Source: Streblospio benedicti
Taxonomy: Eukaryota; Annelida; Polychaeta; Spionida; Spionidae
Assembly (NCBI GenBank): GCA_019095985.1
Contig: CM032666.1
Span: forward strand, 46,778,793-46,842,792
DNA length: 64,000 nucleotides
Reading direction: 5' to 3'
Of this stretch, positions 20,973-34,900 are shown one piece after another (the first letter of the stretch is position 1; every line of letters starts with the position of its first letter). A program made the position numbers and the translations under genes. The notes beneath the pieces were generated by a model, which was not told the DNA's origin, searched no databases, and worked only from the letters and a program-made list of their open reading frames with translations.

Positions 20973-22190
20973 TTTTGTTTCAAATTGATTGCAAGCATTG
21001 AATTAATTTTTACTCATTTTCAATCTCAGTTTGTGAACAACTATCTCGTTAAAAGATGAGGTATACTAAATCTCAAGAAAAAAAAATCATTATACCTTAC
21101 TTCAAATCTAATGTGTGTAAAAGATTGTTTTAAATGTTTGAAATGAGTAAATTTGGCTTAATGTGTGCCTGCCAGAAGGCCATTTTTACATCTTATGTCT
21201 ATCTGGAATCTCAACTTTTAATATTTTAATTTATTTTATGTTGCAATCCTACTGAATGGAATCGTCATAAAATTGTAGTTTTAAACCTTTTTTGGAAATT
21301 TTCTTTGTACTAAGTATATTAATCAAGAGCATGTGTGTATTTGTCACTGTGTTAGAGGTTACCTTTATAACAAAATGGTATTACTTTTTGACATTCACTT
21401 TTGGATTTTATTGCCGTTAAAATTTTGAAAGATAAGCTTTGTATATTATATACCATTATATGGAAGCATAAATCATTTAGATTTATAAATAAATGTAGGA
21501 ATATTCTAGTAAAGTTAACAATTAATGTTCGGTGTGGTTTTGAGTCTCCGATAGAAAACTTGTATTTAGAACCATGAAGCTTAATTGTGTGTAAATGATT
21601 TAAAAGTGTAATACTGACAACGGTATGCGCCATGATGCTAAGCTTTAGCCATTCCATGCATGAATGTGACTTGGCATTCCATCATGTTTTGTTGATGTTC
21701 ATATTGTTGAAATTGATGAATGAACATGTGCCTTATGTAGTGGAAATACTGCTATTTTGTATTTGATGTCTTCCGTGATATTTTTTTTTTTTTTTTTTTT
21801 TTTACTTAGGAAAATTGTACATATAATTTAATTAGCGGTGTGGGCAGAGTTTAAATGTAAAGAAGTTCATTGTTAAAATGGTTCTACTTCTTTTTGGGGG
21901 ACACCCTAATAATTGTAGGTGCTAAAAGAGAATTGTTAAAATATTTTTTTAATTTCTTTTCACAATCAAGTCTTCCAGAACATTACAAAATGATTAGGTC
22001 ACAATTGTTTTCCATCTTATAGTTAACCTTTACTTTGCTGTAAATATAAAAAACAATATTTTTGTTAGAATATACTGCATTTTTCTTAACAGATTATGAT
22101 AAAAAGTATACGACGCAGGGATGTTTGTATCAATATTTTTTGTAAATGTTTACTTTATTAGTCTAATAAAGTTTTGAGTTGAGTTTTTTG
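20973..22190 (+). other. CD164: Long 3' UTR of the CD164-type gene
   Basis: About 1.2 kb of non-coding, AT-rich sequence follows the stop. It ends at a well-placed AATAAA (22,165-22,170) followed by TTTTGAGTTGAGTTTTTTG, a plausible GT/U-rich element. It includes a run of about 24 T (21,780-21,803). Vertebrate CD164 also has a long 3' UTR. Confidence 0.6.
22165..22170 (+). terminator. Poly(A) signal AATAAA, CD164-type gene
   Basis: A canonical hexamer at the end of the presumed 3' UTR, with a T/G-rich stretch within 30 bases downstream. Confidence 0.55.
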
Positions 22191-24214
22191 CTTGGACATT
22201 TTTTATTAATACCTTCTCTAATATATTTCATATACAAAATTCATGTTGAAACGCACAGGCACACACAACTTTTTTACCATTTATTGTTAGCAATTTGTAC
22301 ACTTTTTAACAACAAAGGTTTTAATTCACATACTTCTTTCAAATACGCCACTCATACATTCAAACATGGAAGCATAATTTCATACAGTTCAACTACTAAG
22401 TACTCCTAACTCCATAATCCAGCTCAAACTAAAAGATAAATATGTTCGGATTTCACAACCAAAATTGTAATTTGAATAAACATTTGACATTATCCATGCA
22501 TTGTTTTCAAAAACGTTTTACATTTAAGCACTTAAAATAGCCAGTGTAATCTAAGCTTCATTCTGATGCGCCTACAAAGTTACTTCATAGCAAGATGCGC
22601 AAAACGAATGCTAGTAACTAAATGACATCACTTTGTTATCCACATGGCACTGCCGAAGAACATCACCTGTGTCACAGCCAGCTTTGTGGTTCTGAGGCAA
22701 TTTTAAAACCAGACGTGTACACTTGCACATATTTCACTGCAAATGACACCACCTGCACTGCATCTTCAGCTTCTATTTTTAATACTTTTATTTCACTATT
22801 CTGTAAATATATGAAATCTGTGGCTACACACATACTTAGTAATGTAGTCGCTATAACGAAATGATAACACAAAGTAGCTCGCTGAACGTTTAAATTCGAC
22901 ACACAATTGTGCATGTACCTTACAGTGAACTGACCCAAATTCGTTATTTTTAACTTTGTGGATGCACCCTAACGAAGCTCTAGATACAGCAGTCATTTTC
23001 TATTTGCCTTCACTTGATGCCACAATTGTTTTGCAAACAATAAATATTTTGCTGCTTCCTTTACCGTTCCAAAAATGACAAGGTACACATCAAACTGCAA
23101 TAATAATTTGTTCAAGTGCAATGACATTCATTCCATGATTTACATAACATGCATTTCAACCATATCAGTGTACATATATAGTCACTCGGTAATAAGACAT
23201 TGGGGTGCAGTTTACAAATAACCCACGAACATGATCACTTTATATTAAGTATAACAATATGGAATTGTATTCAAATAGACATTTAATAACATAGATAATA
23301 TAATGTGTAGATGTATACTTTAAAATTTAATTAAGACTCCCATTATTTTTTAACTTTTAATCAATCATAATAAATATATAAAATTTGCATCATCAAATAT
23401 GGCGTATGGGGCCCTGCATCCTTAGGTGGGGGGTGGGTTATATATTATATTTATTATACAAACACTATTTTTACTCATACTTCTATCACATTCATATGAA
23501 TAAGATGGTGTTTGTATAGTAAATATAGTATATATACCCTATCCCCCCATCGATCGATGCTGGGGCCCATGAATATCAGTCATATACAAACATTACATTA
23601 GCTTGACAAATAAAGTACCGGGTATAGACTATAAATGATTCAAATATATCCATTTTGAGTCTTCGTCAATCAATTTTAGCCATAATTACTTTCACTATCG
23701 AAAAATAAATCAATAACATCTGAACAATCCTGTTAATAGCAACAATGTATTTACATTTTGTTGTTCTTTTCATCTGAAAATTCTTTCAAATGAACAAATA
23801 AGCTTAAGCATAGATAGTCACTTATATTTATGGTTTAGGTAACTTGGCATCTAAAATAATTTTAAGAATGAATAATCAATATTTATATAAATCCAAATTA
23901 TCAATTATATTATGCAAAATTTGCTATCACATTTTTCTGCATGCGTGTTTGGGGCTATTATCAGATAAGAAGTTGACAAAATAGAAACGAGACCGCAGTG
24001 CCACACGGGTCTGTTTCCAATTTCAAAAAATACACACAGAAAACTGCCCATGTAAAAGTTAAACTAAATGTCTGTAAAAGTCATGGGGACTTGGTAAACC
24101 GTTGTCACATAAAAAGCAGTAAATAAGACGGAATCATTGTACAATTGAATTAGCTGTCTGTGCACATGCTACAACTACTTGTGGTGGGGGTTTGGGGTGG
24201 GGCACAATAGTAAC
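22191..24214. other. Convergent 3' region between CD164 and ASK1
   Basis: No coding exon was found. On the minus strand this should hold the 3' UTR of the ASK1-type gene (stop at 24215). Several minus-strand AATAAA sequences exist (near 23,449, 22,786, 22,278 and 22,200), so the cleavage site cannot be fixed. The region contains an inverted-repeat element at 23,406-23,570. Confidence 0.5.
23406..23570. mobile_element. Inverted-repeat element (ATGGGGCCC ends)
   Basis: The left arm starts ATGGGGCCCTGCATC and runs to ACAAACAC. The right arm starts GTGTTTGTATAGTAAATAT and ends GATGCTGGGGCCCAT. The arms are about 60 bases with a loop of about 45 bases. If the ASK1 3' UTR extends this far, the transcript would carry a long hairpin. 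Confidence 0.7.
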
Positions 24215-27200
24215 CTAAGTAGGGTCGTGCGACAGAGACCGAAGCTTGCGATGCTGCATTATCACTTCCCAAAGCCGACAAAACATGCCTCCTCTGAAAA
24301 AGAAAAAAAAAAAATTGAATGTGCCTTCATGGATTTCTCAAAGGAAAATAAGTAAAGATAAACTTTATCCACAGATTAAGTAATCAAATTTGAATATTGT
24401 TATTGATATTTAAGAAACGATATTTTGTTAACAAAGTGACACATAATCTTCATGATCTATTTTCTATAATCTTTATTTATGTACTTTTACTACCATGCAA
24501 AGTATATAATTAGACAATTAATATACCTAAGATTGAGCCTACGTAGGTCCTCCCTGGTGACTAGATCGAGAATATCCCTCTTTGTGAAACGCTCCCTCAG
24601 AAGCTAGAAATGATAAGCTTATGGTTTAATAATCATTCTACTATAAAAAATAACAAACCCTATAAAAAAACAACTTCAAATGAAAATTTTAACCAAGATA
24701 TCAAAACTGTTAAATAACCTGAGCAAAATATCTATCCCTAGAGTCTTATGTTGAATCGATCTTTTGGTTGCCTAAAAATTATCCTTTCAATTTGGATATA
24801 TATGACTATGCTGTTTTTGCATATAGACATAATGTAACATATCTTGTGCGAATGATTCTCATCAATAAAATAATCTTATGCTGCAATACTATATAAATAA
24901 AAAAATCAGTAAATGTAGGATATAACCACAAGATTGTCGTGTCAATCGGGAAATTGAGCATGCTGACGTCTGATTTACCCTCACTTTGTTCGGGTAAATC
25001 AGATGTCAGCATGCTCAATTTCCCGATTGACACGACAATCGAGTGGCCAAATACCATTCTATCATGACTAAAATCCACAGTAAATGACTGTCTGTTTCGT
25101 TTATATTTTAAAATAAATCATATCATAACGGTCTCATTGCCATTTTGACCATGCGACGTCAGCGGCTGTATAGAACATGTGACGGAACTAGTCTAGTTTA
25201 GACTAGTCGTCTCCGCGTGTGCAGTTAATCGTATAATTGAGCACGCTGGTTGACCAATCAGCGTGGATTATTGGCGTGATTTATGCACGCAATGATAGAA
25301 TGCAAAATTTACCTTGTCAATAGTTTCTTGATCAATGGAAATACTTGTGAGCCACTGCACCAGCTCTTGTTCTGCAGCACTTAATTCACCAACTGAAACA
25401 CAATATTCATTATGTAATCTTATCTTGATGTAGTTTTAAGCTGTATACGACCATCAAATGCCTATGGCCTACTAAGCTGAAACATGTTCAATTTAGGAGG
25501 AGGGCTTTTACATGAATGTGTATTGACATTAGAATTTCAGTGGTGTTGATTTTGATATGGTCTCATTCTTTAGATGGGCATTTACATGGGGATGGATATT
25601 TGTATACATATATGCCATGTTATATTTCTTCTGGTAACAAAATTTGTTCTCGAACCACAGAGGTAGTACCTCAGAAAAGTAACAAGGCATGAAAAAAATA
25701 CCACATCCTGAATGTTGTTAACATTGCAGGTCTAAAAAAGTAGTCTTCCAGTCACATCATGAAGTCAAGGTAACTAAATTTCTATCCCAGTAATACTTTT
25801 ATGACAATTCTAATGTTATATAGCAAAAAGAAATTCTTTTCTTCATTTTATCCATTGCTAGGATGCACGCAGATAATGACAGTTGTCTACTCCCGCAAAT
25901 AGGCTGGAACCACACTTACACACTAGACATACCATGTAACATTTGCCATTGAGGGCATCAATAAGATGACCATCTAGGACTACATTTGTATATTACCTAT
26001 ACAAAATATGAGCATATTAAAATCTACGGGATAAATATCACTGAACTTAAGTGTGGCGGGTTAATAATTCTACCCTGGAAATACTTTTATGACGAATCTA
26101 ATGTTATATAACAAAGATAAAGCTACTTGATACTGACATTTTTCTACAGACGATATATATAGCAAATTGTTGCAGTTATTTATCTTAAGGTTGGTAGTGT
26201 AAAAAGTAACATTAAATCGCCAATTAATGTTGGAGCAAACACAACTACATGTACAACCATAAAATGGTATTTCACTTATTTAAAAGTTATTAATACTTAC
26301 CCCCTGTAACAGTCTCTGTCTGAGGACTTAGTGCAGTTGTTTCTAGTTCTGTGCTTGTCAGAGTTCTAAAACATTAAAAAGTGACAAATGTAGTTTTAAC
26401 TATAACAGGAGAAACTTGTTATCTTTGTTGAAGCCATATAAAATACCCAATATTCAAGATAAAAATGTGAAAACTTTCAATCAGATGTTTAAAGAGCAAT
26501 ACAACTATTTATATATATTTTACCCAAGTTTGCTTGTGAATTCAATTTTACTCTCACTGTTCTGGCAAGCAAGCTCATACCACTGTATTGATATAGCTGA
26601 AGACACATCTTCCATTTGACTATATCAAGTGGCCCCGACGGGACTATAACTCACGACCCCAAGGTTGTGAGACCAGAATAATACCATCATCCCAAGCAGC
26701 GGTCTGTTAAAAGGTTACTCGGACGAACCGATGTCTCTGTACCCCCCAGCCTACATACTTGGTCAGTTATCATCTCAACCCAGAGGTTGTGGGTTCGAAT
26801 CCCACCTTAGGACGGAAACTATTGCTTTAAGACAATCTCCAAATATCTGTTTAATGAACAAGACATAACTACATGGTAAGGGTTATGTCTAGAATATATC
26901 TGTACACACAAATTGTGACAGACACTTACTGTAAATGCTTAAGCTGGAGCGTTTTGTTGTCTAGTGAAGTTCTCAGGACACTCTGATACTGACGTTGGGT
27001 TTCAATAAGGTTCTCAAGCAAACTTCGATTTTCTTCCTCCAACTGGCGTAATGTCTGATAAAGTTCTCTGTGCATTCCTGGTACTGTTGCTGCAATGGCA
27101 GACAGTGCAGTTCCACCCTCGTGTTCTCTTGACTTTTGCGAGTTGAATGTTGACACACCTAGTGGGGAATTGTCTAGAAATGATCAAAACGATCTCTCAG

Positions 27201-28922
27201 CTATTATGATAAACATCATGTTCTTATTTAAAGATAATATAAAATGAATGCGATCATTCATATGACTTTCATGTATATTGCACTTGCATACATATCTAAA
27301 TCAACATAGTGAATATTATTTGGTACCTGAAGTTGATTCTTCCTCTTGGTGATCTGCGCTGCCAGCTATGTTGGCTCCTAATTCTAAAAATACGAATTTT
27401 GTATAATTTCAATACACTTCACCTCATATATGATAAAGGGATACAGGGAAATGGTAAACACAGACAAATTAAAAATGTACATATAAATATAAGACGAATG
27501 TCTTAAAAGGGAGCGGTAACATCAAATCAAATTTTAAATAATAACTTTCTTATTACGATTACAATGTACACAATTCAAAGTTGACTAATAATATCTAAAT
27601 GAATTATATAAAAATTCTTTATATATCTAAACAACTAAAATATTTGTGTAAACATATTTAATTGGGATATGTGCGGGTTGTTAATTTTCCTATTTAAGAC
27701 AAATTTTATCAAATGAAACACCAACAAAAAAATTACCTGGAGAAAGAATATTTATGGCAACTTGAACAGTGTTTCTAAGTAAAGAGTCGAGAGCAAACAT
27801 CCAATGTGGTTGGATGTGATGCAACTTCAATGTTTCATTCACAGCCTCTTGAAACAAGTATACAGCCAATTGCAATTCATTAACACCAGACATGTCATAT
27901 TCCATTTCTTCTTTAATGGTAGCTGAAAAAAGGGGAAAATAGAACCATCATCATTATGTAGTTGGATTTTTATCCAAAATTTTAAATAAACTTTATACAA
28001 GAGATTACAGTATTCAACACATGTATAATAGAAACTTACAAATCGCTGTCTGAAGAGGTTTCTTATTTTGAGGGTCCAATATGATGTTTGTGAAGCCTTT
28101 CATCAATTTCAACAACAACTCCTGTAATTAATGAGTTTTTCAATCTGTTTTAAAAATTACAAACTATTGTCACATGAACCTTTCTCAGACTCACTAGTTT
28201 TCTGTTTACATTATATTTATTAAAATCCCCTCAGGTTCAGGTTCTTTTTTCCAACTTTTGATTGAGCAAAACTTAGACGGTGGGTTGATAATAAAAGAAT
28301 TTAGGAACCTGCAGCCTAGCTATTAGCAATATAATTAAATGGGAAATGTAAATGAAAAATAATGTACCTTAGTGATTTTGGTAATTGTGCCCTGATTGCT
28401 CCCTCTCATGTGTTTTAACCACTTATCACAGATCTGGAGAAAAAAATATTATGCATCATTATAACAATATCACATTTGACACTGAACTGGTTATCTAGAT
28501 TGTGATGTCCTTATTCTGCCACACATCTGTAGCCTGGGCAACAGCAGCACAGTTATATGTCATAAAAACCATAGTTGAAAAGAATTGAGCAAAAACTAGT
28601 GCTATATGTATTTATTCTGCCAACTAAAGACATCAATTTACGGCTTTTATAAAAATGTATTGCTTACTTTACTAATATGTTGAACATCTCGCCAATCCAA
28701 ATGTACGGTACATGCAAATAAAGTTATAAACCTACCATGTCTTGGTCTTCTGTAAGAACCTTAACCAAGGTTGATCTTCTTTCAGAATCTTTTCTCAGCA
28801 AATAGAAGCCTTCTTTTGCTGAGCCAGTGTCTGGGGTAAGTGCGTCAACATCCGGGGTTGGGGACGGACTGCCGGGGCCACCGTAACCAAAACTGCGGTC
28901 ATTGTCACCACTACTCACACTA
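24215..28922 (-). CDS. MAP3K5: ASK1 C-terminal regulatory exon block (ten exons)
   Basis: The ten exons run from 28922-28736 to 24293-24215. Conserved blocks are [38 protein letters not shown], the coiled coil [20 protein letters not shown] to [12 protein letters not shown] (exon 27173-26930), and the SAM-like end ([38 protein letters not shown]). In vertebrate ASK1 the coiled coil and SAM region drive constitutive oligomerisation. The tail beyond [11 protein letters not shown] is slightly longer than the human one. Confidence 0.95.
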
Positions 28923-31900
28923 CTACAAAGAAAAAATTCCTCTCTCAATATTCAATGTAGTATAGGTATGTAAACAATTTAATCATGATCTTCTTACATG
29001 TACACATATATTGTAGAGTATGATATGCATGGAAAACTAAATTTACAAACTTTGTATTACAAAAAAGTTGAATAACATAAGAGTTTTAAATTCATAAAGT
29101 ATCGAAGGTATACACGGCTTAAGAAGGTAAACAAAATTAATGATTTAAGAAATCTAGCTAAAGGCGTCAGTTTTCAACAAGGGACAAGAAAAAAAAACAC
29201 AAACTTATAGCCAAATAGAAATGTGGAATCATGATCTTATAGTGATGCAACTTCATTGTAAGTTTGGTGAAAACTAAAAGAAAAATGAAGTTATATTGTT
29301 GTTAAAGTACCAACAGCAAAAATAAAAGCTCAAATTGTCATAAAGTGACAAGTAAGCTAGCAAATTGAACTGACCAATCAAAATTATATTCACAATCACA
29401 ATTGTTTTGTTTTATTTTCTATTCACTTTACATTTCATGAAAAAGAAGATGGTAAGAATTCACTGTTACACACCATATTAATTTTAATTAGTAATTTAAT
29501 AAAATTGAACCATGTCAAGTTTTTTACTCCAAAGTATCAAGAGAAAAGCAGGAAACTAGGTAAGACAGAAACCAGTCAAAAACAAAGGTCAAGAATGTTG
29601 AACACCTGCAATGCTTTCGCTTTGCATATAAGTTGCATGTCCTCATAGTCGGCTATTCTTACATTTCAGCGATCTTATGAAGCACGCACATTCATCATAA
29701 TGTTTTTAAAGAAATGCATAATTAGGATCATAATGATACGTACATGTATTGCTCCCTACTCAGACAAAAACCCACAGCATTTTCAAAGAATATTTGAATG
29801 ATAATGCATTTCTGATAAATTTTCCAATGAAATTATTATATTACTGTATTGCTATATATCAATATGCTATTGCATTCCAAATTATACTTTTTGCATGGTC
29901 TAAATACTTCTATACTGTACATTGTACATTATACCAGTACCGATACCTTGTATTCCTGGTTTAAATGGCATATTTACACATAAATAAAAATTAGGTAAAT
30001 TGACAAAATAAATAGAAAGACTATCATTGGTATAATTGCATCTATATGTATCAATATCTGTTTCATTTAGCATATTTTGCCTCTTATTCCAAATGTGACA
30101 CAAATCAAGTTTGAATTAGTTTCTTTTTACAGCTGCTCAAATCTAGATGGTTAATTATCTCACCTATAGTCTGTATCTATGTCCCACGACACCAAGTTCT
30201 GAACACGGCTACAAACATGAAGCTTTTAAGTAATATTTGCATAAAATACCAGTTACATGTGTGGAACAGTTCACCATTATCCACCATTATCTTCTTATTC
30301 CTATTTTAAATAATGCAATTTTGATATGTGAAACAAGCGAAGAAAGAAGTAATTAACCTGATGAATCCTATAAATATTTACATGCTAATCACTCCTGTAA
30401 ACACAATATAACACAATACAAATACAATACATGCCAACATATTTCATATGCAGAAGCATTGAATGCCCAATATACTTTCTGGTTATATGGAGAAGGTACA
30501 AACCTACCTACCAGATCCTTTTATCAGTCACGATCAGTGAACTTTCGGTAGACCTTCCATCGGCTTCAAGCTTTGATGTGACACAAAGTGTGATCCCCAA
30601 GAAAGAGTTGAAAATCATTGGACAGAAAGAGAATTGGAGCAGAAGAAAGACATTTGAAGTCTTGAAGATCGCTACGCATACACCTGAGTTCAATCTGAAC
30701 CAAGGTTAGCTGGTCATCCCCAGTATTGACAAGCCTTCTAAACTTGACTGGGGATTCAACCCATCATGTAACTCAATGCAAAAATATTGTTCACCACAAC
30801 ATTCGTTGTACTTAATCAAGCCTGAAGCAGGTGGAAGGTCCACTGAAATGTCACTGATTATGATGGGTTGAAACATTTGAGTAAGTTTGTACCTTCAACA
30901 TAATTATGATGAATCCAGATGCTAAGAAATCATTACTATATGATGTACTTTCTGGTGAAAGCTTTTTTGTAGTAATCAAATTTAGCTATCGAGGCCACGG
31001 ATAAGTATCCGTCCTTTCATCTGAGACGGGTGTCAGGATGGGTAAAATTTTAGAGTTACTTGTCCTAGTGATGAGTATTCTTAGTCACCCAAAACATCAG
31101 TTTCAATTGAATTTACATGAACTTTGTTAAATTGGACGTATAAATCTTAGTTAGGACTCCTATATTTTTCACAATACCTGTCCTATGGACAAGTATGATT
31201 TTTCTCCTATTTGTGGCTCTGGCTATGATGATTTTGATATGATGATAATTGAAAAAAAAAATGTCACTCACCCTGCGATAAAAACACTAAATTACTTTGT
31301 TACCTAGATAATCGTTTGAAAAATTGATCTTGAATAATAATGCGGCCCCACCTATTATAAAGCAGGTGCATCGTAACGCATCAAAGCTGTCCACTGGTGT
31401 GGTATTTGAGGCCTTACTCCAGAAGCTGAGGTGGATTCCGTGTGTAAGTGTTGTCCAGAGAATTTTGTTTGATATTCATGAAGAGGACATGTTTGGGCAA
31501 TAAAATCACGAAGGTAGACTTTTCCTACCCCGGCACTAAGGGAGAAATTCAAGATGGCTGCCGAAAATTCATCAATTTTTAAGAACATGAGGGAGTCTCT
31601 TTAACACATCAGTTTTCTACTTAAATTAATAATTTTGCCAACCAAAGTTAGGTTTTCATGGCCCAGAAAGGTAGTAGTGTTGAGAAAATAAGAAAATACC
31701 TACTACTTCATGATACATTTCAAGATGGCCGCCATAATATCTGAAATTTTGTGTAAAAATGGCCTATGGAGGCTATGTTGTTTGCTCTATTTCCAAATTA
31801 TATAATGATTTTGGTCATATTAAGCAATATTCCAATAAAATACACTATAGTGCATTTAAAAAATGAGGTTAGGCTTCCTTCGACCTTGTTATCTTAGAGA

Positions 31901-34900
31901 AATCCAAGATGGCGCCCACAACCCTCAAAACAGAAAATTTCAATATTAACGGTTTCTTACCCACACCACCCAAACCCTTTTGAAAGTTTAATTATTTCTC
32001 ACTTGATTTTGGTACAAGGATAACTCATAGTGAATTTGTGTTGTTATTTTCTTCTGTCACCCCCTGGCAATTACAGATATCCAAGATGGCCGCCGTTGGG
32101 GTGTGAGGATTGTCAGATTGTCTATAACTATTTTAATATTTGTGATAGAGTTATGGTTTTGGTGTCTACATGTAGGTTAATGAAGTGAATCCACCTCAGC
32201 TTCTGGAGTACCTATCATATCTAGCTGGATGTTTACAGGAACTCTTAAATAATTATAAGTTCCATTTTTAGACCCAAAGGGATACCCAAATGATTAATAA
32301 AAATTCTAAGTCAACAAATTACAGTAATTGTATTAGTTTCATTAGTTCTAGAATTTAAGTAAGTGCAAATGAAACAAAAGATTGAATAATAAATGGAAAA
32401 AGTATACGTCAAAAATTTCTTAGAGGAAAAGAAATCCTATCTACTTTAGTTTGAACTTCAGAAGCCATAGACCAGAAATCCTAAGCTACTAAACAAAATT
32501 AGTATTCTAATTATGTATTTAATCTTCTTAACAGTTTTCCTTAAATCCCAAACACCCACTATGAGAGTGAAGACATGTTAATCTCATCTGCTGACATTAA
32601 TCTTATCCAGGTCAATCTAAGTCTGCCAATGGTTCAATGTTAAAAAATATTTATACCAGGACTCCTACACATTCTTTAGTTATTTTTTTTTGTTTGTTTA
32701 CTCAAATGAATTGACTTGAAGACTCCTGAATGTGCAAGTTATTAGAAGTCTCACAAAAATAGAAATTAAACAAAAATACAGCAAAAACAGAATTTGTGAT
32801 TATTGAAGCAACACTTAGTAGAGAACAATGTGGTTAAAACACCTGATCATTAGGCATAGCATTTTCATTCCATTTGAGAAAGTTAAATTATAGTGTTATA
32901 CAGTACCTCGGTACCTCAGTTGACATCTTTTATCAATGTCTGCATCTTTCTTTTATGTATATAATCATGTAAATATATACATATTAATACAACTTTATGC
33001 TTTCTTGCAGAATTCTTAACTAAACCACTTTCCCAATGGATTATGAAATATTACATAACATATTACATAAACATATTAAAGCCATAGCCAAAATAATCTG
33101 TTATTCCAAATAGATGCTGGTTGACTGACAAACATACCTATTCAATAAAACTTCAGAAAATCTTCTTTCTTCATTTTGTGGTGTCCTGAATCATGTTATT
33201 TAAATAATATCAATCTATATGAAAGCACTATACTACATTGCTGTTACATGAGCAACCTTGTGAAAAACGAAACATCACAATATCAGTAATATACAATGAA
33301 TTAGTAAGATAACATAAATGGCAGTGGAATCAAATCCATTTGTAGAATTATAAAGCACTTTATTAGACACATAATAGCTTCATCAGTATAAGTTAATAAA
33401 TTTTAAGACAGCCTAAAGAGTAGAGAGGTTAATATGCCATGCAAAATAAACCAAAATTGACTGACCAAAATTGACAGACCAAACAAGTTTGTGTTTTTTT
33501 TTTTGTTACACAGATATGAAACTATATCAGTCAATTACATAGTATATATAGTGCTCATGAGAAACTAGATGAACTATGACCAGCAAAAACAGATGTTCAT
33601 GAAGTGAGAACGAGGATGCTAAAGGCAGACAAATAGACAAGTATTAGGCATCAGCAATCCTTTCACTACTGTGAATACAACGAACCTTGAGAGTTCAAAT
33701 TCATGATCCTGGTCAGGAGCACTTAGATAAATACGTGGACGATGAACATCATGAGTGTGAGCGCTACAAAAACCAAGCTATGGATGCTAAGCAAAAATAC
33801 AACATGTAATTGTTTTCTGTGTTTACTATTGTCACAAATTAATATCTATTTAATATCTATTAAACACATTATTACTCGCCATTTGACCTTGAAACAATAA
33901 ACACAGAATGTTAAAAAAAGGTTCTAAAAATAAACTATAAACAAGGTACATATTATAATCATGCAATTGTTATCAACAAGGAAGCACATAATATTATTAT
34001 GATGATTACAAGAATTGGTTTAAATTTGAGTAGAACAATGAAGTGAAATCATGCATACAACTGTTATACGGTTATAGTATAAATGTCAAACTGTAGAATA
34101 TGACCAACATTAAAGTATAGTCAGAAATTATTCTTATATTTTATGTAATACAACTTAACAATATCAACATTTCCATTGATGATTAATAAGACAAGCTTAT
34201 AAGAGAGAAAAGAATGAACATGTTTGAAGACAGTGAAATATCAATCATTACATGAGTAAACAATCATGACGAAGAACTATTTACACGCTTTAGTTACGAA
34301 AAATCTTTTTCAAAATTACCATACGCGTATACCAAAGATGCAGCATTCATACATGTTAGACTCACTTATTACCGGTTCGTAAAATAGCAAGACGGGAATT
34401 ATTGAATACATGCAAGCATCTCAAGAATGAGGCCAATCATATAATGGGAAATGGAAAAGTAAGTTGCTGTTAAGCTCACCGTTCCGGAGGCGGCATCTTG
34501 AGCATGAGGTGATCTGGAGAATGGGGTGAGTAGTGCGCCGTGGATGTCGCCGGTCCTGCTGTCGCCCCGGATGCCGACTGCGCATGGCCACCAGCATCGA
34601 CCTCCCCACTGACGCCAGTGTTCTGGTTCAAGCTCACTGGCACTGCAGGAAAATTACCATTATGATACTTGGGATGGATAGCATCAAATACTTATGATGA
34701 TTTTCTCTTCGCTTTGAACACGTTTGGGGAAAAAACTCTTACTATTCAACTTTAACGATATCTCTCCTCGGTATATGTATGCACATATACGGTTCATTTT
34801 GGGACTGGACCATAATTGTCACTTACATGTCAAGAGAAACCAAACTTCCCAACACACATGATGCTGACAAAATGTGCCCTTTCGATCAATAACAGTTCAA

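Noticed and set aside
26750-26815. tRNA gene candidate with B box GGTTCGAATCC
   Set aside because: Only the T-arm and a vague D-arm are visible, with no acceptor stem; better read as a SINE fragment.
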